Shown here piece after piece: positions 8,162-17,424 of a stretch of DNA of 64,000 nucleotides. The stretch lies in contig NZ_JAPDKN010000027.1 of NCBI RefSeq assembly GCF_026163565.1, forward strand, positions 33,049 to 97,048. Direction: 5' to 3'. The DNA is from Chryseobacterium sp. YIM B08800 (GTDB lineage: Bacteria; Bacteroidota; Bacteroidia; Flavobacteriales; Weeksellaceae). The notes beneath the pieces are model-generated. The model did no database searches and was not told where the DNA came from. It saw only the letters and a program-made list of their open reading frames with translations. The stretch's first letter is position 1. Each line of letters opens with the position of its first letter. A program made the translations under genes and the position numbers.

Positions 8162-8365
8162 ATGGCACATCCAAAGAGAAGACAATCGTCTACAAGAAGA
8201 GATAAGAGAAGAACTCATTATAAAGCTGTAGTTCCTCAATTAGCAAAAGATGCAACATCAGGAGAAATGCATTTATACCACAGAGCTCACTGGCATGAAG
8301 GAAAACTTTACTACAGAGGTAAAGTAGTAATGGAAAAAGAAGTAGCTACTACTGAAGAAAACTAA
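8162..8365 (+). CDS. rpmF: 50S ribosomal protein L32
   Basis: A 67-residue basic protein starting [21 protein letters not shown], the standard L32 N-terminus. It lacks the CxxC...C zinc-ribbon cysteines of some bacterial L32 forms, matching the zinc-independent type. It is cotranscribed with yceD. A strong hairpin terminator begins 40 bp downstream. Confidence 0.97.
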   Translation: MAHPKRRQSSTRRDKRRTHYKAVVPQLAKDATSGEMHLYHRAHWHEGKLYYRGKVVMEKEVATTEEN

Positions 8366-8404
8366 GAGTCGCTTTTCATCGAAAAACACTCGTTTTAATA
8401 CAGA

Positions 8405-8439
8405 AACCGCCCAATTTTTATAAAATTTGGCGGTTTTTT
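8405..8439 (+). terminator. rpmF intrinsic terminator
   Basis: AACCGCC(C)AATTTT / AAAATTTGGCGGTT stem followed by TTTTTT. The T-run also supplies the -33 TTTG of the accB promoter. Confidence 0.8.
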
Positions 8440-8469
8440 GTTGTTTTTTGTGTTTTTTTGGTATCTTTG
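8437..8469 (+). promoter_or_regulatory. accB promoter
   Basis: TATCTTTG at 8462-8469, with TTTG at 8437-8440 (21-bp spacer), overlapping the preceding terminator. It excludes the longer open frame that begins at 8427 and supports ATG 8493. Confidence 0.65.
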
Positions 8470-8492
8470 ACAGCAAATCAAATATCAAATTT

Positions 8493-8975
8493 ATGGACAT
8501 TAAAGACATACAAAATCTTATCAAGTTTGTATCTAAAGCTGAGGTTTCAGAAGTAAAATATAAAACTAAAGATTTCGAAATTACTATTAAAACTCCACTA
8601 GGTGGTAACGAAGTAAGCTATGTTGCTCAACCGGCAATGTATCAGCAAGCTCCACAACAAGTGGCTCCAGGTCATGCTCCTGCTCCAGTTTCTGCAGCTC
8701 CAGAAAAAACAGAAGCAGCTTCTGATGATAGTAAATATGTAACTATTAAATCTCCAATGATCGGAACTTTCTACAGAAAACCATCTCCAGATAAAGATGT
8801 TTTTATAAATGTAGGTGACGAGGTTTCTAACGGAAAAGTAGTTTGTGTAATCGAAGCAATGAAGTTATTCAACCAAATTGAATCTGAAGTAAGCGGTAAA
8901 ATCGTTAAGATTTTAGTTGATGATGCTACTCCTGTTGAATACGACCAACCATTATTCTTAGTAGATCCATCTTAA
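8493..8975 (+). CDS. accB: acetyl-CoA carboxylase biotin carboxyl carrier protein
   Basis: A 160-residue protein: an N-terminal 'MDIKDIQNLIKFVSKAEV' segment typical of AccB, an Ala/Pro/Gln-rich flexible linker at about 48-75, and a biotinyl domain with the target lysine Lys124 in EAMKLF. It carries biotin between AccC and the carboxyltransferase (accA is at 26626). Upstream in-frame codons run through the rpmF terminator and the promoter, so they are rejected. accC follows after 97 bp that are filled by a repeat element. Confidence 0.95.
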   Translation: MDIKDIQNLIKFVSKAEVSEVKYKTKDFEITIKTPLGGNEVSYVAQPAMYQQAPQQVAPGHAPAPVSAAPEKTEAASDDSKYVTIKSPMIGTFYRKPSPDKDVFINVGDEVSNGKVVCVIEAMKLFNQIESEVSGKIVKILVDDATPVEYDQPLFLVDPS

Positions 8976-8976
8976 T

Positions 8977-9067
8977 TAGAAGTTAGATGTTAGACATTAG
9001 ATGTTAGATTAAATTCTACATTAAAATAACATTATCTAATTTTCAAATTATCTAATTTTCAAATTGA
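8977..9067. repeat. heptad element followed by an 8-bp-period tandem repeat (element D)
   Basis: The accB-accC gap opens with ATTAGAA, GTTAGAT, GTTAGAC, ATTAGAT, GTTAGAT, five NTTAGAN heptads in direct succession. After about 20 bp come the words ATCTAATT, TTCAAATT, ATCTAATT, TTCAAATT, a tandem 16-bp repeat roughly complementary to the first half. The same TTAGA word occurs in the element at 3556. It lies inside an operon. Confidence 0.65.
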
Positions 9068-9072
9068 AGAAG

Positions 9073-10428
9073 ATGTTCAAAAAAATATTAATCGCCAATC
9101 GTGGCGAAATTGCAATGCGTATTTTACGTACTTGTAAAGAAATGGGAATCAAAACGGTTGCAGTATATTCTACTGCCGATAAAGACAGTCTTCATGTAAG
9201 ATTTGCTGACGAGGCTGTATGTATTGGTCCTGCAATGAGTAAAGACTCATATCTTAAAATCCCTAACATTATTGCTGCTGCAGAAATTACTAATGCAGAC
9301 GCCATTCACCCAGGGTATGGTTTCTTATCTGAAAATGCTAATTTCTCAAGAATCTGTCAGAAAAACGGCATCAAATTTATTGGTGCTTCTCCTGAGCAGA
9401 TTGAAAGAATGGGAGACAAAGCAAACGCAAAAGCGACCATGAAAGCTGCAAACGTACCTTGTGTACCTGGTTCTGACGGTTTAATTGAATCTTACGAGCA
9501 TGCGGTAAAAACAGCAGAAGAAACAGGTTATCCGGTAATGATTAAAGCTACTGCAGGTGGTGGAGGTAAAGGAATGAGAGCTGTTTGGAAAGCTGAAGAC
9601 CTTAAAGAACATTGGGAATCTGCAATTCAGGAAGCTGTTGCTGCCTTCGGAAACGGAGGAATGTATATGGAAAAACTGATTGAAGAGCCAAGACATATCG
9701 AGATTCAGATTGCAGGTGACCAATTTGGTAAAGCTTGTCACCTTTCCGAAAGAGACTGTTCTGTACAAAGAAGAAACCAAAAATTAACTGAAGAAACTCC
9801 TTCTCCATTCATGACTGACGAGCTTCGTGAGAAAATGGGTGAAGCAGCAGTAAAAGCAGCAGAATTTATCGGTTATGAAGGTGTAGGAACAATTGAATTC
9901 CTTGTTGACAAACACAGAAATTTCTATTTCATGGAAATGAATACAAGAATTCAGGTTGAGCACCCAATTACTGAGCAGGTTATTGATTATGACTTGATCA
10001 GAGAACAAATTCTTTTGGCAGCAGGAACTCCTATTTCAGGAATCAACCATTATCCGAAATTGCATTCAATTGAATGTAGAATCAATGCAGAAGATCCTTA
10101 TGCTGATTTCCGACCATCACCAGGAAAAATCACAGGATTAAACATTCCTGGAGGACACGGAATCAGAGTAGATACTCACGTTTATTCAGGATACACTATC
10201 CCTTCAAACTACGATTCAATGATTGCAAAATTGATTACAACGGCACAAACCCGTGAAGAAGCAATTGCAAAAATGAAGCGTGCTTTGGAAGAATTCTATA
10301 TTGAAGGAGTAAAAACTACAATTCCTTTCCACAGACAGTTGATGGAAGATGAAGCTTATCTTTCAGGAAACTACACTACAAAATTCATGGAGAGTTTTGT
10401 AATGGATAAAAAATATGATAATCACTAA
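9073..10428 (+). CDS. accC: acetyl-CoA carboxylase biotin carboxylase subunit
   Basis: A 451-residue ATP-grasp enzyme with N-terminal '[17 protein letters not shown]', the glycine-rich ATP loop '[10 protein letters not shown]', 'HIEIQIAGD' and '[14 protein letters not shown]', and the catalytic '[13 protein letters not shown]' with the conserved Arg and Glu. It carboxylates biotin on AccB using bicarbonate and ATP, the first half of malonyl-CoA formation. A TTG three codons upstream is open but ATG 9073 matches the family N-terminus exactly. It is followed by a hairpin terminator. Confidence 0.97.
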   Translation: MFKKILIANRGEIAMRILRTCKEMGIKTVAVYSTADKDSLHVRFADEAVCIGPAMSKDSYLKIPNIIAAAEITNADAIHPGYGFLSENANFSRICQKNGIKFIGASPEQIERMGDKANAKATMKAANVPCVPGSDGLIESYEHAVKTAEETGYPVMIKATAGGGGKGMRAVWKAEDLKEHWESAIQEAVAAFGNGGMYMEKLIEEPRHIEIQIAGDQFGKACHLSERDCSVQRRNQKLTEETPSPFMTDELREKMGEAAVKAAEFIGYEGVGTIEFLVDKHRNFYFMEMNTRIQVEHPITEQVIDYDLIREQILLAAGTPISGINHYPKLHSIECRINAEDPYADFRPSPGKITGLNIPGGHGIRVDTHVYSGYTIPSNYDSMIAKLITTAQTREEAIAKMKRALEEFYIEGVKTTIPFHRQLMEDEAYLSGNYTTKFMESFVMDKKYDNH

Positions 10429-10452
10429 GATTATTTTAAAATACATATTGAA

Positions 10453-10479
10453 AACCGCTTTACTTCAAGCGGTTTTTTT
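10453..10479 (+). terminator. accBC intrinsic terminator
   Basis: AACCGCTT / AAGCGGTT stem with loop TACTTC, then a T-run. The rest of the 238-bp gap up to rocD is AT-rich with only the rocD promoter recognised. Confidence 0.8.
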
Positions 10480-10616
10480 ATTTAAAAAAATTTAAATTCA
10501 TTTCAAAAGATATAAAAACTGCAAGTCATAATTTGTTTGAGCAATATTTTCTAAAGGATTATTTCATACCATCAAAACACACTTGAATACATCTAATATT
10601 CAGCATCATTATTCTG

Positions 10617-10648
10617 TTGAACCATCTGGTTTATTATACTTAAATTTG
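10617..10648 (+). promoter_or_regulatory. rocD promoter
   Basis: TAAATTTG at 10641-10648 with TTG at 10617-10619 (21-bp spacer), 18 bp before the rocD start codon. Confidence 0.6.
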
Positions 10649-10666
10649 TAAAAAAGCAAAAAAAAT

Positions 10667-11917
10667 ATGTCAATAGCAGAACAAACAAAAAACTCACAAT
10701 ATTTCATTGAACTCGAAGAAAAACATGGTGCACACAATTATCATCCGCTTCCGGTGGTTTTAGATAAAGGTGAAGGTGTTTTTGTTTGGGATGTAGAAGG
10801 TAAAAAATACTACGATTTCCTTTCGGCTTATTCGGCAGTTAATCAAGGGCATTCTCATCCAAAAATCGTTGATGCTTTGGTAAATCAAGCTAAAAAATTA
10901 GCTTTAACTTCCAGAGCTTTTTACAATTCAAATTTGGGAGAATACGAGAAAAAAATTACTACTCTTTTCGGATTTGATAAAGTTTTACCTATGAATTCGG
11001 GAGCTGAAGCTGTAGAAACAGCAGTAAAATTAGCCAGAAAATGGAGTTATGAAGTAAAAGGAATTTCAGAAAATGCAGCAAAAATCGTAGTTTGTGAAAA
11101 CAATTTTCACGGAAGAACGACAACAATCGTTTCTTTCTCAAACGATCCTGATGCCAATAAAAATTATGGTCCTTTCACTCCGGGATTTGTGAAAATTCCT
11201 TACAATGATCTTGCAGCTTTAGAAGAAGTTTTAAAAAATGACGCTCAAAATATTGCAGCATTTTTGGTTGAACCGATTCAGGGAGAAGCTGGAGTTTACG
11301 TTCCTGATGAAAATTTCCTTAAGAACGCTTTAGAACTATGTAAAAAATACAATGTTCTTTTCATTGCAGATGAAGTACAGACAGGAATTGCAAGAACTGG
11401 TAAATTGATTGCTTGTCACCATGAAAATGTACAACCCGATATTTTAATTTTGGGAAAGGCACTTTCAGGCGGAATGTATCCTGTTTCTGCAGTTTTGGCG
11501 AATGATGAGATTATGAATGTTATCAAGCCTGGTCAACACGGTTCTACTTTTGGAGGAAACCCAATTGCTTGTGCTGTTGCCATTGCAGCTTTAGATGTTG
11601 TAGAAGAAGAAAAACTTTCTGAAAGAGCTGAAGAATTAGGAAAACTATTCAGAAGCGAAATTGAAAAGCTAATTGAAAAATCAGACCTAATTACCAAAGT
11701 AAGAGGAAAAGGTTTATTGAATGCAATATTAATCAATGATACTCCTGAAAGCTCTACGGCTTGGAATCTTTGTTTACAATTAAAAAAAAACGGACTTTTA
11801 GCTAAACCAACCCACGGAAACATCATCAGATTGGCTCCACCTTTGGTTATTACAGAAGAACAATTATTAGATTGCGTGAAGATCATTGAAAAGACAATTT
11901 TGGATTTCAAAAAATAA
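10667..11917 (+). CDS. rocD: ornithine--oxo-acid transaminase
   Basis: A 416-residue class III PLP-dependent aminotransferase. The N-terminus '[19 protein letters not shown]' is typical of ornithine delta-aminotransferase. '[18 protein letters not shown]' binds the cofactor phosphate, 'FIADEVQTG' holds the ring-stacking Asp, and Lys264 in 'GKALSGG' forms the Schiff base. It interconverts ornithine and glutamate-5-semialdehyde, linking arginine catabolism to proline and glutamate. It is monocistronic: promoter upstream, terminator at 11942. Confidence 0.95.
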   Translation: MSIAEQTKNSQYFIELEEKHGAHNYHPLPVVLDKGEGVFVWDVEGKKYYDFLSAYSAVNQGHSHPKIVDALVNQAKKLALTSRAFYNSNLGEYEKKITTLFGFDKVLPMNSGAEAVETAVKLARKWSYEVKGISENAAKIVVCENNFHGRTTTIVSFSNDPDANKNYGPFTPGFVKIPYNDLAALEEVLKNDAQNIAAFLVEPIQGEAGVYVPDENFLKNALELCKKYNVLFIADEVQTGIARTGKLIACHHENVQPDILILGKALSGGMYPVSAVLANDEIMNVIKPGQHGSTFGGNPIACAVAIAALDVVEEEKLSERAEELGKLFRSEIEKLIEKSDLITKVRGKGLLNAILINDTPESSTAWNLCLQLKKNGLLAKPTHGNIIRLAPPLVITEEQLLDCVKIIEKTILDFKK

Positions 11918-11941
11918 AATCAAATATTTTTTTAAATTTAT

Positions 11942-11970
11942 AACACTCTAAATCAGAGTGTTATTTTTTT
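11942..11970 (+). terminator. rocD intrinsic terminator
   Basis: Perfect AACACTCT / AGAGTGTT stem with a 5-nt loop, then a T-rich tract. Confidence 0.8.
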
Positions 11971-12044
11971 ATTTAATAAATCGAACAAACGATTGTTTAA
12001 CTTTTGCGTTTACTTTTCATCTAACTTTTTATAATGTGAATGGT

Positions 12045-12803
12045 ATGGAAGATCCAAAAATAAGCGCTTTGTTAATTGTCTTTAATGAAGAGAAAAATAT
12101 TGAAGAAGCTTTAAACTCGGTAAAATTTGCCGATGAAATTATTGTATTGGATTCTTTTAGTACAGATAAAACAGTTGACATTATAAAAAATAAATATCCA
12201 AAGGTAAAGTTCTATCAAAATAAATTTGAAGATTTTACCAAACAGCGTAATCTCTGCATTTCTTATGCAAAAAACGACTGGATTCTATTTTTAGATGCCG
12301 ATGAGCGAATTACTCCAAAATTGAAAAATGAAATTTTAAAAGAAATTAAAAAACCTGTTACTCAAAACGCCTATTTTTTTAAACGAAAATTCTTTTTCAT
12401 GGGTGAAAAAGTAAATTATTCGGGTACTCAGAATGATAAAAATATTCGTCTTTTTAAAAAAGAAGTAGCTCATTATGATGAAAACAAAAGAGTACATGAA
12501 GGGTTGAGCAATGTCGACAATCCGGGAACTTTAAAAAATTATCTTCTTCATTTTTCATTTGATTCTTATGAAGCTTATTACAAAAAAGTCATTCATTATG
12601 CCAAATTAAAGGCAAAAGATTTGCATGAAAAAGGCGTACATTATCAAATAGCAAAACAATTATCGAAAAGCGCATTTAATTTCTTTAAAATGTATATTCT
12701 AAAACTGGGTATTTTAGATGGCAAAAAAGGGTTAATCCTCTCCTATTTAAGTGCTTTAAGTTCTTTTAAAACCTATGAATTTCTAAAAGAGGAATATGCA
12801 TAA
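12045..12803 (+). CDS. family 2 glycosyltransferase, WaaE/KdtX-like
   Basis: A 252-residue GT-A-fold enzyme with 'ISALLIVFNEEKNIEEAL' at the N-terminus, 'DEIIVLDSFSTDKT', and the metal/nucleotide-binding 'WILFLDADERIT'. This pattern matches the WaaE/KdtX branch of GT2, associated with LPS core glucosylation; the sugar and acceptor cannot be read from sequence. A paralogue of almost equal length follows at 12873. The open frame extends to 11958, but the upstream part overlaps the rocD terminator region and does not resemble the family. ATG 12045 is chosen. Confidence 0.85.
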   Translation: MEDPKISALLIVFNEEKNIEEALNSVKFADEIIVLDSFSTDKTVDIIKNKYPKVKFYQNKFEDFTKQRNLCISYAKNDWILFLDADERITPKLKNEILKEIKKPVTQNAYFFKRKFFFMGEKVNYSGTQNDKNIRLFKKEVAHYDENKRVHEGLSNVDNPGTLKNYLLHFSFDSYEAYYKKVIHYAKLKAKDLHEKGVHYQIAKQLSKSAFNFFKMYILKLGILDGKKGLILSYLSALSSFKTYEFLKEEYA

Positions 12804-12844
12804 CAATTCTTTTTTATAGGATTTAAAATTCTGAAAATAAACTG

Positions 12845-12852
12845 TATTTTTG
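12845..12852 (+). promoter_or_regulatory. -7 element of the second WaaE-like gene
   Basis: TATTTTTG, 20 bp before the ATG at 12873; the predicted leader is about 14 nt. Confidence 0.5.
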
Positions 12853-12872
12853 CATCAGTAAGTCATCCATCT

Positions 12873-13628
12873 ATGAAGCTTTCTGTAGCAATAATTACGT
12901 TTAACGAAGAAAGAATAATCGAAAAAAATCTAAATTCAGTTCATGATTTAGCCGACGAAATTATTATTGTCGACAGTTTTTCTAAGGACTGTACAGAAGA
13001 GATTTGTTCTAAATTCTCGAAAGTAAAATTTATTCAGCAAAAGTTTTTAGGTTTTGGAAAACAGAAGAATTTTGCAATTGAACAATGCCAATCTGAATGG
13101 ATTCTGTTCTTAGATTCAGATGAAATTCCTGATGAAGAGCTGAAGAATTCAATTAAAAAAACAATCTCAGAACCGCAAACCGAATTTAATGTTTATGATG
13201 TTGAATTCAACAATATTTTTTTAGGTGAAACGCTGAAATACGGAGGTTGGGGAAATATAAAAAGGGAAAGACTTTTCAGAAAAGGTTATGGTAAATATTC
13301 TGAAGACATTGTACACGAATCATTTATCACAACCGAAAACAAAGGTAAACTGAAAGGAAAAATCAATCATTATACTTACAAAGACATTTATCACCACATC
13401 GAAAAATCTAATAAATACACCTCGATGATGGCGGAAAAGATGTATAAAAATGGCAAAAAATCAAACATTTTTAAAATTCTTTTTAAGCCTATGTTCCAGT
13501 TCTTCAAATCTTATTTTTTACGTTTAGGATTTCTTGACGGTTTGGTTGGCTATTATGCGGCAGCAACAGCGGCTTTTTATACCTTTCTTAAATATAAGAA
13601 ACTACACGAAATTCATAAATTCAGATAG
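12873..13628 (+). CDS. family 2 glycosyltransferase, WaaE/KdtX-like (paralogue)
   Basis: A 251-residue paralogue of the protein at 12045, sharing 'FNEERIIEKNLNSV', 'DEIIIVDSFSKDCTEEI', the 'QKNFAIEQCQSEWILFLDSDE' core, and a C-terminal 'KMF/MFQFFKSYFLRLGFLDG' segment that looks membrane-associated. The second acidic motif is DSDE rather than DADE. Two consecutive paralogues suggest successive additions in one oligosaccharide. It is followed after 3 bp by a polysaccharide deacetylase, so those two are cotranscribed. Confidence 0.85.
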   Translation: MKLSVAIITFNEERIIEKNLNSVHDLADEIIIVDSFSKDCTEEICSKFSKVKFIQQKFLGFGKQKNFAIEQCQSEWILFLDSDEIPDEELKNSIKKTISEPQTEFNVYDVEFNNIFLGETLKYGGWGNIKRERLFRKGYGKYSEDIVHESFITTENKGKLKGKINHYTYKDIYHHIEKSNKYTSMMAEKMYKNGKKSNIFKILFKPMFQFFKSYFLRLGFLDGLVGYYAAATAAFYTFLKYKKLHEIHKFR

Positions 13629-13631
13629 AAT

Positions 13632-14372
13632 ATGATTCCGTTTTTTAAAAGAATTTTAGGGTTTTCAAACAAAGAAAGCATTCGGATCTTGATGTATCAT
13701 CAGGTTTTACCACAATCTATCGCTTATAAAAATGATTTGATTGTTACGGTTGAAAATCTTGAAGATCAACTGATTTATATCAAAAATAATTTCAAAACTG
13801 TATTTTTTAAAGATTTGGAAGCGTCAAAATCTATTGAAAATAAAATTATTTTAACCTTCGATGATGGGTATTACAATAACTTACAATATCTTGTTCCACT
13901 CCTCGAAAAACACCAATTAAAAGCGACAATTTTCATTCCTACAGAGTTTATACAAAACAATCTGAATGGTGAAGAAAGAGTCTACATGAATTTTGATGAA
14001 ATAAAATCTTTGAACCCTGATTTAGTGGAAATTGCTTTACACAGCCATTATCACAAGAATTTTTCGCAATTGACACTATCAGAAGCGGAAGCAGATCTTC
14101 TAAAAAACATTGAAATTTTAGAACAGAACGAAATCAATTTCACAAAAGTTTTGGCTTATCCTTACGGCAAATTTCCAAAAGAAAAAGAGCGCAAAAAAGA
14201 ATTTTTCAAAATGCTCGACAGAATCGGAATTATTTCTGCAATGAGAATCGGAAATAATGTGGCATCTTATCCTTTTAAAAAGAGATTTGAAGTCAACCGT
14301 ATTGACATTAAAAATGGTGATTCTTTAAAAGTCTTTAAATGGAAGCTTAGATTTGGGAAAACAAAGCTTTAA
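13632..14372 (+). CDS. polysaccharide deacetylase (NodB-type, CE4)
   Basis: A 246-residue protein with CE4 motif 1 'TFDDGY' (Asp77-Asp78) and motif 2 'HSHYH' (His137 and His141 as H-x3-H metal ligands). Substrates of the fold are N-acetylated sugars. There is no signal peptide; the short N-terminal 'MIPFFKRILGF' is not long enough to span a membrane, so it may act on a lipid-linked or nucleotide-linked intermediate inside the cell. The gene lies 3 bp after the second GT2, and its last 4 bp overlap the convergent GT4 gene. The location ties it to the glycan being assembled here. Confidence 0.82.
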   Translation: MIPFFKRILGFSNKESIRILMYHQVLPQSIAYKNDLIVTVENLEDQLIYIKNNFKTVFFKDLEASKSIENKIILTFDDGYYNNLQYLVPLLEKHQLKATIFIPTEFIQNNLNGEERVYMNFDEIKSLNPDLVEIALHSHYHKNFSQLTLSEAEADLLKNIEILEQNEINFTKVLAYPYGKFPKEKERKKEFFKMLDRIGIISAMRIGNNVASYPFKKRFEVNRIDIKNGDSLKVFKWKLRFGKTKL

Positions 14373-15448
14373 TCTAAAAGTCTTTTGTATAATTCTTCAT
14401 AAGATTCAGCCATGCTTTTATAACTGAATTTTGAAGCTCTTTCTTTCAATTTCGCGATATAATTTTCCTTATCTGCATTAAACTTTTCAATACCTTCATT
14501 ATAAATTTTCTTCATAGAATCAGCCGAAAAATCGTTAAAGTAAAAAGCCAAGTCTCCCCCGATTTCAGGCAGACTTGTTAAATTGCTTAGAAAAACAGGC
14601 TTTCCAAAGAACATCGCCTCAACCGGAGGAATTCCAAAACCTTCTGCCAATGAAGGATGACAATAAGATTCGCAATGCTGAAGCAGAAAATATTTCTCAT
14701 TATTCTCCACACTTTCTAAAATATGAACCTTTTTTTCTAATCCTAAATTTTTAACTTTTTCAAGGAATTTTTCTTTGTATTCAGACTTTGCTGAAGAAGT
14801 GATTAAAACCAATTCTCTTTCATTTCCAGTGATGAGATTGAGCAAAACTTCCTGATTTTTCTTTGGAAAAAGCACCCCAATATTGAGTATAAATTTTCTG
14901 CCGATAAACTCATATTTTTTTTCAGAATTAAAGGTTTCGTTTTCAGGAAAAGTCAATCCATTATAAATCACGTCGACTTTTACATCGTTCTTTAGGGAAA
15001 ACAAATGCTTATTTTTAAGGAAATCATCCTTTACAAATTCTGAAATGCAGACGATAGCATCTGCATTTCCTATATTTTTCTGAACGAGTTTCTTAGATTT
15101 TTCAATTTTTCTGGCAGAACTTTTATCATGAAGAAAGTTTAAATCGTGCAGTGTAACTACTTTTTTCTGATTTGATTTTTTTGAATGAAAATAATCTGAT
15201 AACTGATGCGTTACATGAATCAATGAGAAAGGTAAAGTATTTATTTTAATTTTTTTCTGCCAGAATTTCCAGTTAATGATCTTAAAATCAGACTGGGTTG
15301 CCGGAATATTTTTCTCTGGTCCGTAAAGGGTATAATTGAAATGGCACAATTTTTCGTCTAATCCTCTGATTAATGAAATGCAAACATTTGCAATTCCTGA
15401 TCTTGGATATTTAAGTCGCTCAACATCGATAAGAATATTCTTTTTCAT
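14369..15448 (-). CDS. family 4 glycosyltransferase (GT-B fold)
   Basis: A 359-residue protein whose C-terminal half carries the GT4 signature: 'FILNIGVLFPKKNQEVLL', then 'CHPSLAEGFGIPPVEAMFFGKPVFLSN' with the sugar-nucleotide-binding Glu-x7-Glu pair, and 'LPEIGGDLAFYF'. The N-terminal half begins 'KKNILIDVERLKYPRSGIANV', a pattern shared with the protein at 22540 ('DADVIADFYKDNRTGIFRV'), so the two are probably the same subfamily. It is convergent with the deacetylase and divergent from the gene at 15511. Donor and acceptor are unknown. Confidence 0.85.
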   Translation of the reverse strand: MKKNILIDVERLKYPRSGIANVCISLIRGLDEKLCHFNYTLYGPEKNIPATQSDFKIINWKFWQKKIKINTLPFSLIHVTHQLSDYFHSKKSNQKKVVTLHDLNFLHDKSSARKIEKSKKLVQKNIGNADAIVCISEFVKDDFLKNKHLFSLKNDVKVDVIYNGLTFPENETFNSEKKYEFIGRKFILNIGVLFPKKNQEVLLNLITGNERELVLITSSAKSEYKEKFLEKVKNLGLEKKVHILESVENNEKYFLLQHCESYCHPSLAEGFGIPPVEAMFFGKPVFLSNLTSLPEIGGDLAFYFNDFSADSMKKIYNEGIEKFNADKENYIAKLKERASKFSYKSMAESYEELYKRLLD

Positions 15449-15498
15449 GAAAAATACGGGCTTTTTCCCAAAAATAGAAATTTAAACTTTAAAATCTT

Positions 15499-15506
15499 TA
15501 CTTTTG
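15499..15506 (+). promoter_or_regulatory. -7 element directly before the gene at 15511
   Basis: TACTTTTG ends only 4 bp before the ATG at 15511, so transcription would begin at or very near the start codon. A leaderless transcript is the simplest reading. Confidence 0.5.
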
Positions 15507-15510
15507 TTTT

Positions 15511-16485
15511 ATGAAAATTTGTTTAATCAGTTTTGATTTCTGGCACTATGATGAACATATCGTAAATAAACTGAAAGAGAAAGGTGTAGAAGCGTACCAC
15601 ATCAACATCGGAGCTTTTACGCACAAAAATTTTGGAGCGAGGGTAAAAAATGCAATGAGCAAAGTTTTTATCGGAAAAAATCTGAAGCATGAGAAAAGAC
15701 AAGAATTTATCATCGATTCTCTCAAAGAAATAGGAAAGCAAGACCAAATCTTAGTTATCAATCCTGAAGGTATAGAAGAGCATGTGCATGAAGTGATCAG
15801 AAAGTATGCAGACCGAAATATTGCCTATTTATACGACAGCATGTCGAGAAATCCTGCTCAACATATTTTACATTTTTTTGACACTGTTTTCTCTTTTGAT
15901 GATGAAGATGTGAAAGAATATGGATTTAAAAAAATAACTAATTATAATTATCTTAAATATTGCCCTTCTGAAGAGCAAAACCCACATCTTGATCTTTTTT
16001 ACATCACTTCGTACGATACGCAGCGATTACAAAAACTTAATATTTTAATTAACCAGATTGATAATTTAAACATCAATTTCAAAACAATTGTTGCCGGAAA
16101 AAAAAGCTGGAAGAATAAAATCACTCAGATTGTTGATTCAAAAAACATCAATATTATTAAGTTCAGAACCAAAAATATACCTCAGCAATCATTACCGAAA
16201 ATATACAAAAACACAAAAGTGATTCTCGATCTTCAGCGAGATAATCAAATGGGGCTTAGTTTCCGTATTTTTGAGGCGATGGCTTTGGAGAAAAAATTCA
16301 TTACTGATAACCGTACTATTAAGAATTACGATTTTTATAATCCAGAAAATATTTTGATTCTTAATGATGATTTCAGTAATATTGAAAAGTCTTTTTTTGA
16401 AACCGATTATCAAAAACTTCCGGACGACATTTATTACAAATACACCTTAGATAATTGGGTGAATACTGTTTTTAATTTAAGCTAA
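15511..16485 (+). CDS. glycosyltransferase-like protein, unassigned family (paralogue of 17421-18392)
   Basis: A 324-residue protein without a confident family. It shares a clear pattern with the protein at 17421: 'YLYDSMSRNPAQHIL.FFDTVFSFD' in the middle against 'GNHWDGLNRTPNVYSKL.FFDRFFVFD', and near the end 'GLSFRIFEAMALEKKFITDN' followed by 'KNYDFYNPENI', then a 'KYTLDNW' tail. The late 'FRIFEAMALEKKFIT' segment resembles the donor-binding EAM region of GT-B enzymes. Three glycosyltransferase genes follow at 1 to 3 bp spacing or with overlap, so a role in the same glycan is likely. LPS-core-type or CgeB-like GTs are the nearest comparison I can offer. Confidence 0.6.
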   Translation: MKICLISFDFWHYDEHIVNKLKEKGVEAYHINIGAFTHKNFGARVKNAMSKVFIGKNLKHEKRQEFIIDSLKEIGKQDQILVINPEGIEEHVHEVIRKYADRNIAYLYDSMSRNPAQHILHFFDTVFSFDDEDVKEYGFKKITNYNYLKYCPSEEQNPHLDLFYITSYDTQRLQKLNILINQIDNLNINFKTIVAGKKSWKNKITQIVDSKNINIIKFRTKNIPQQSLPKIYKNTKVILDLQRDNQMGLSFRIFEAMALEKKFITDNRTIKNYDFYNPENILILNDDFSNIEKSFFETDYQKLPDDIYYKYTLDNWVNTVFNLS

Positions 16486-17424
16486 ATGACAAAAATTTCT
16501 GTTGCACTTTGTACTTATAACGGTGAAAAATTTATTCGTGAACAAATTGATTCTATTCTAAACCAATCTTTGAAAGTAGATGAAATTGTAGTGTGCGACG
16601 ACGGATCAACAGATAAGACCCTTAGTATTTTAGCTGAATATGAAAATAGATTTCCCGATATTTTCAAAATTCATATCAATGAAAAAAATTTACGGAGTGT
16701 AAAGAACTTTGAAAAAGCAATTTCACTTTGTAGCGGCGAAATTATATTCTTAAGCGATCAGGATGATGTTTGGGAAAACAATAAAGTAAAAATTTTCATT
16801 GATTTTTTTGAAAATAACCAAAGTATTGATGTTGTCTGCTCAAACGGATTTATCATCGACGAAAGCAGTTCGCAGCAAAATCTGTATACTGTTTGGGATG
16901 TCCCCAATTTTTTAAGCGAAAACAAAAAAGAAATCGACTATTTTAAAATTTTCGCTACCATTGGAAATTTTGCAACGGGAGCTTCAATGGCTATGAGAAA
17001 ATCGTTTATTAATCAGGCTTTGCCTTTTCCAACGGTTGAGGGTTTGCATCACGACGAGTGGATTGCCTTGGTTTCTGCTGAACAGAAAAAATTTGCCTTT
17101 ATAAATGAAAAGCTCATCTCCTATCGTATTCACAGCGCACAGCAAGTCGGAGGAATTTCTTATTCTAAAGATAAGGCTTCTAAAGAAAAACTGATCAGCC
17201 GTTTTGATTATGCTAAAAAACCTAAGATTTTCAGAGATTTTAAAATAAAGCTGAGAACGCTTAATGATAAAGAACGAAAATTTTCTGCTTATCTTGAAAA
17301 TGATTCTAATGAACATGTAAAGAAGTTCTTGAAAGAAGTTCAGCATGAAAAATCAGCTTTATACCAAAAACTAAAATCTGAACATTTTACTCTTTTCTTA
17401 TTCTTTAAATATTTTTACCGATGA
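16486..17424 (+). CDS. family 2 glycosyltransferase (rhamnosyltransferase-like)
   Basis: A 312-residue GT2 with N-terminal 'SVALCTYNGEKFIREQIDSIL', 'VVCDDGSTDKTL', and 'IIFLSDQDDVWENNK'. The DQDDVW form is typical of GT2 enzymes annotated as alpha-L-Rha/Glc transferases in O-antigen clusters. The C-terminus has a hydrophobic 'FTLFLFFKYF' end. It starts immediately after the preceding stop codon (TAAATG), and its own stop overlaps the next start (ATGA), so it is translationally coupled to both neighbours. Confidence 0.85.
   Translation: MTKISVALCTYNGEKFIREQIDSILNQSLKVDEIVVCDDGSTDKTLSILAEYENRFPDIFKIHINEKNLRSVKNFEKAISLCSGEIIFLSDQDDVWENNKVKIFIDFFENNQSIDVVCSNGFIIDESSSQQNLYTVWDVPNFLSENKKEIDYFKIFATIGNFATGASMAMRKSFINQALPFPTVEGLHHDEWIALVSAEQKKFAFINEKLISYRIHSAQQVGGISYSKDKASKEKLISRFDYAKKPKIFRDFKIKLRTLNDKERKFSAYLENDSNEHVKKFLKEVQHEKSALYQKLKSEHFTLFLFFKYFYR

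Noticed and set aside
8427..8492. Longer AccB frame
   Set aside because: It runs through the rpmF terminator T-run and the accB promoter.
9033..9066. Possible CRISPR-like tandem repeat
   Set aside because: Only two 16-bp units without distinct spacers; it is a simple 8-bp-period tandem.
11958..12044. Upstream extension of the first WaaE-like transferase
   Set aside because: It overlaps the rocD terminator tail and encodes residues unlike the family before MEDPKIS.
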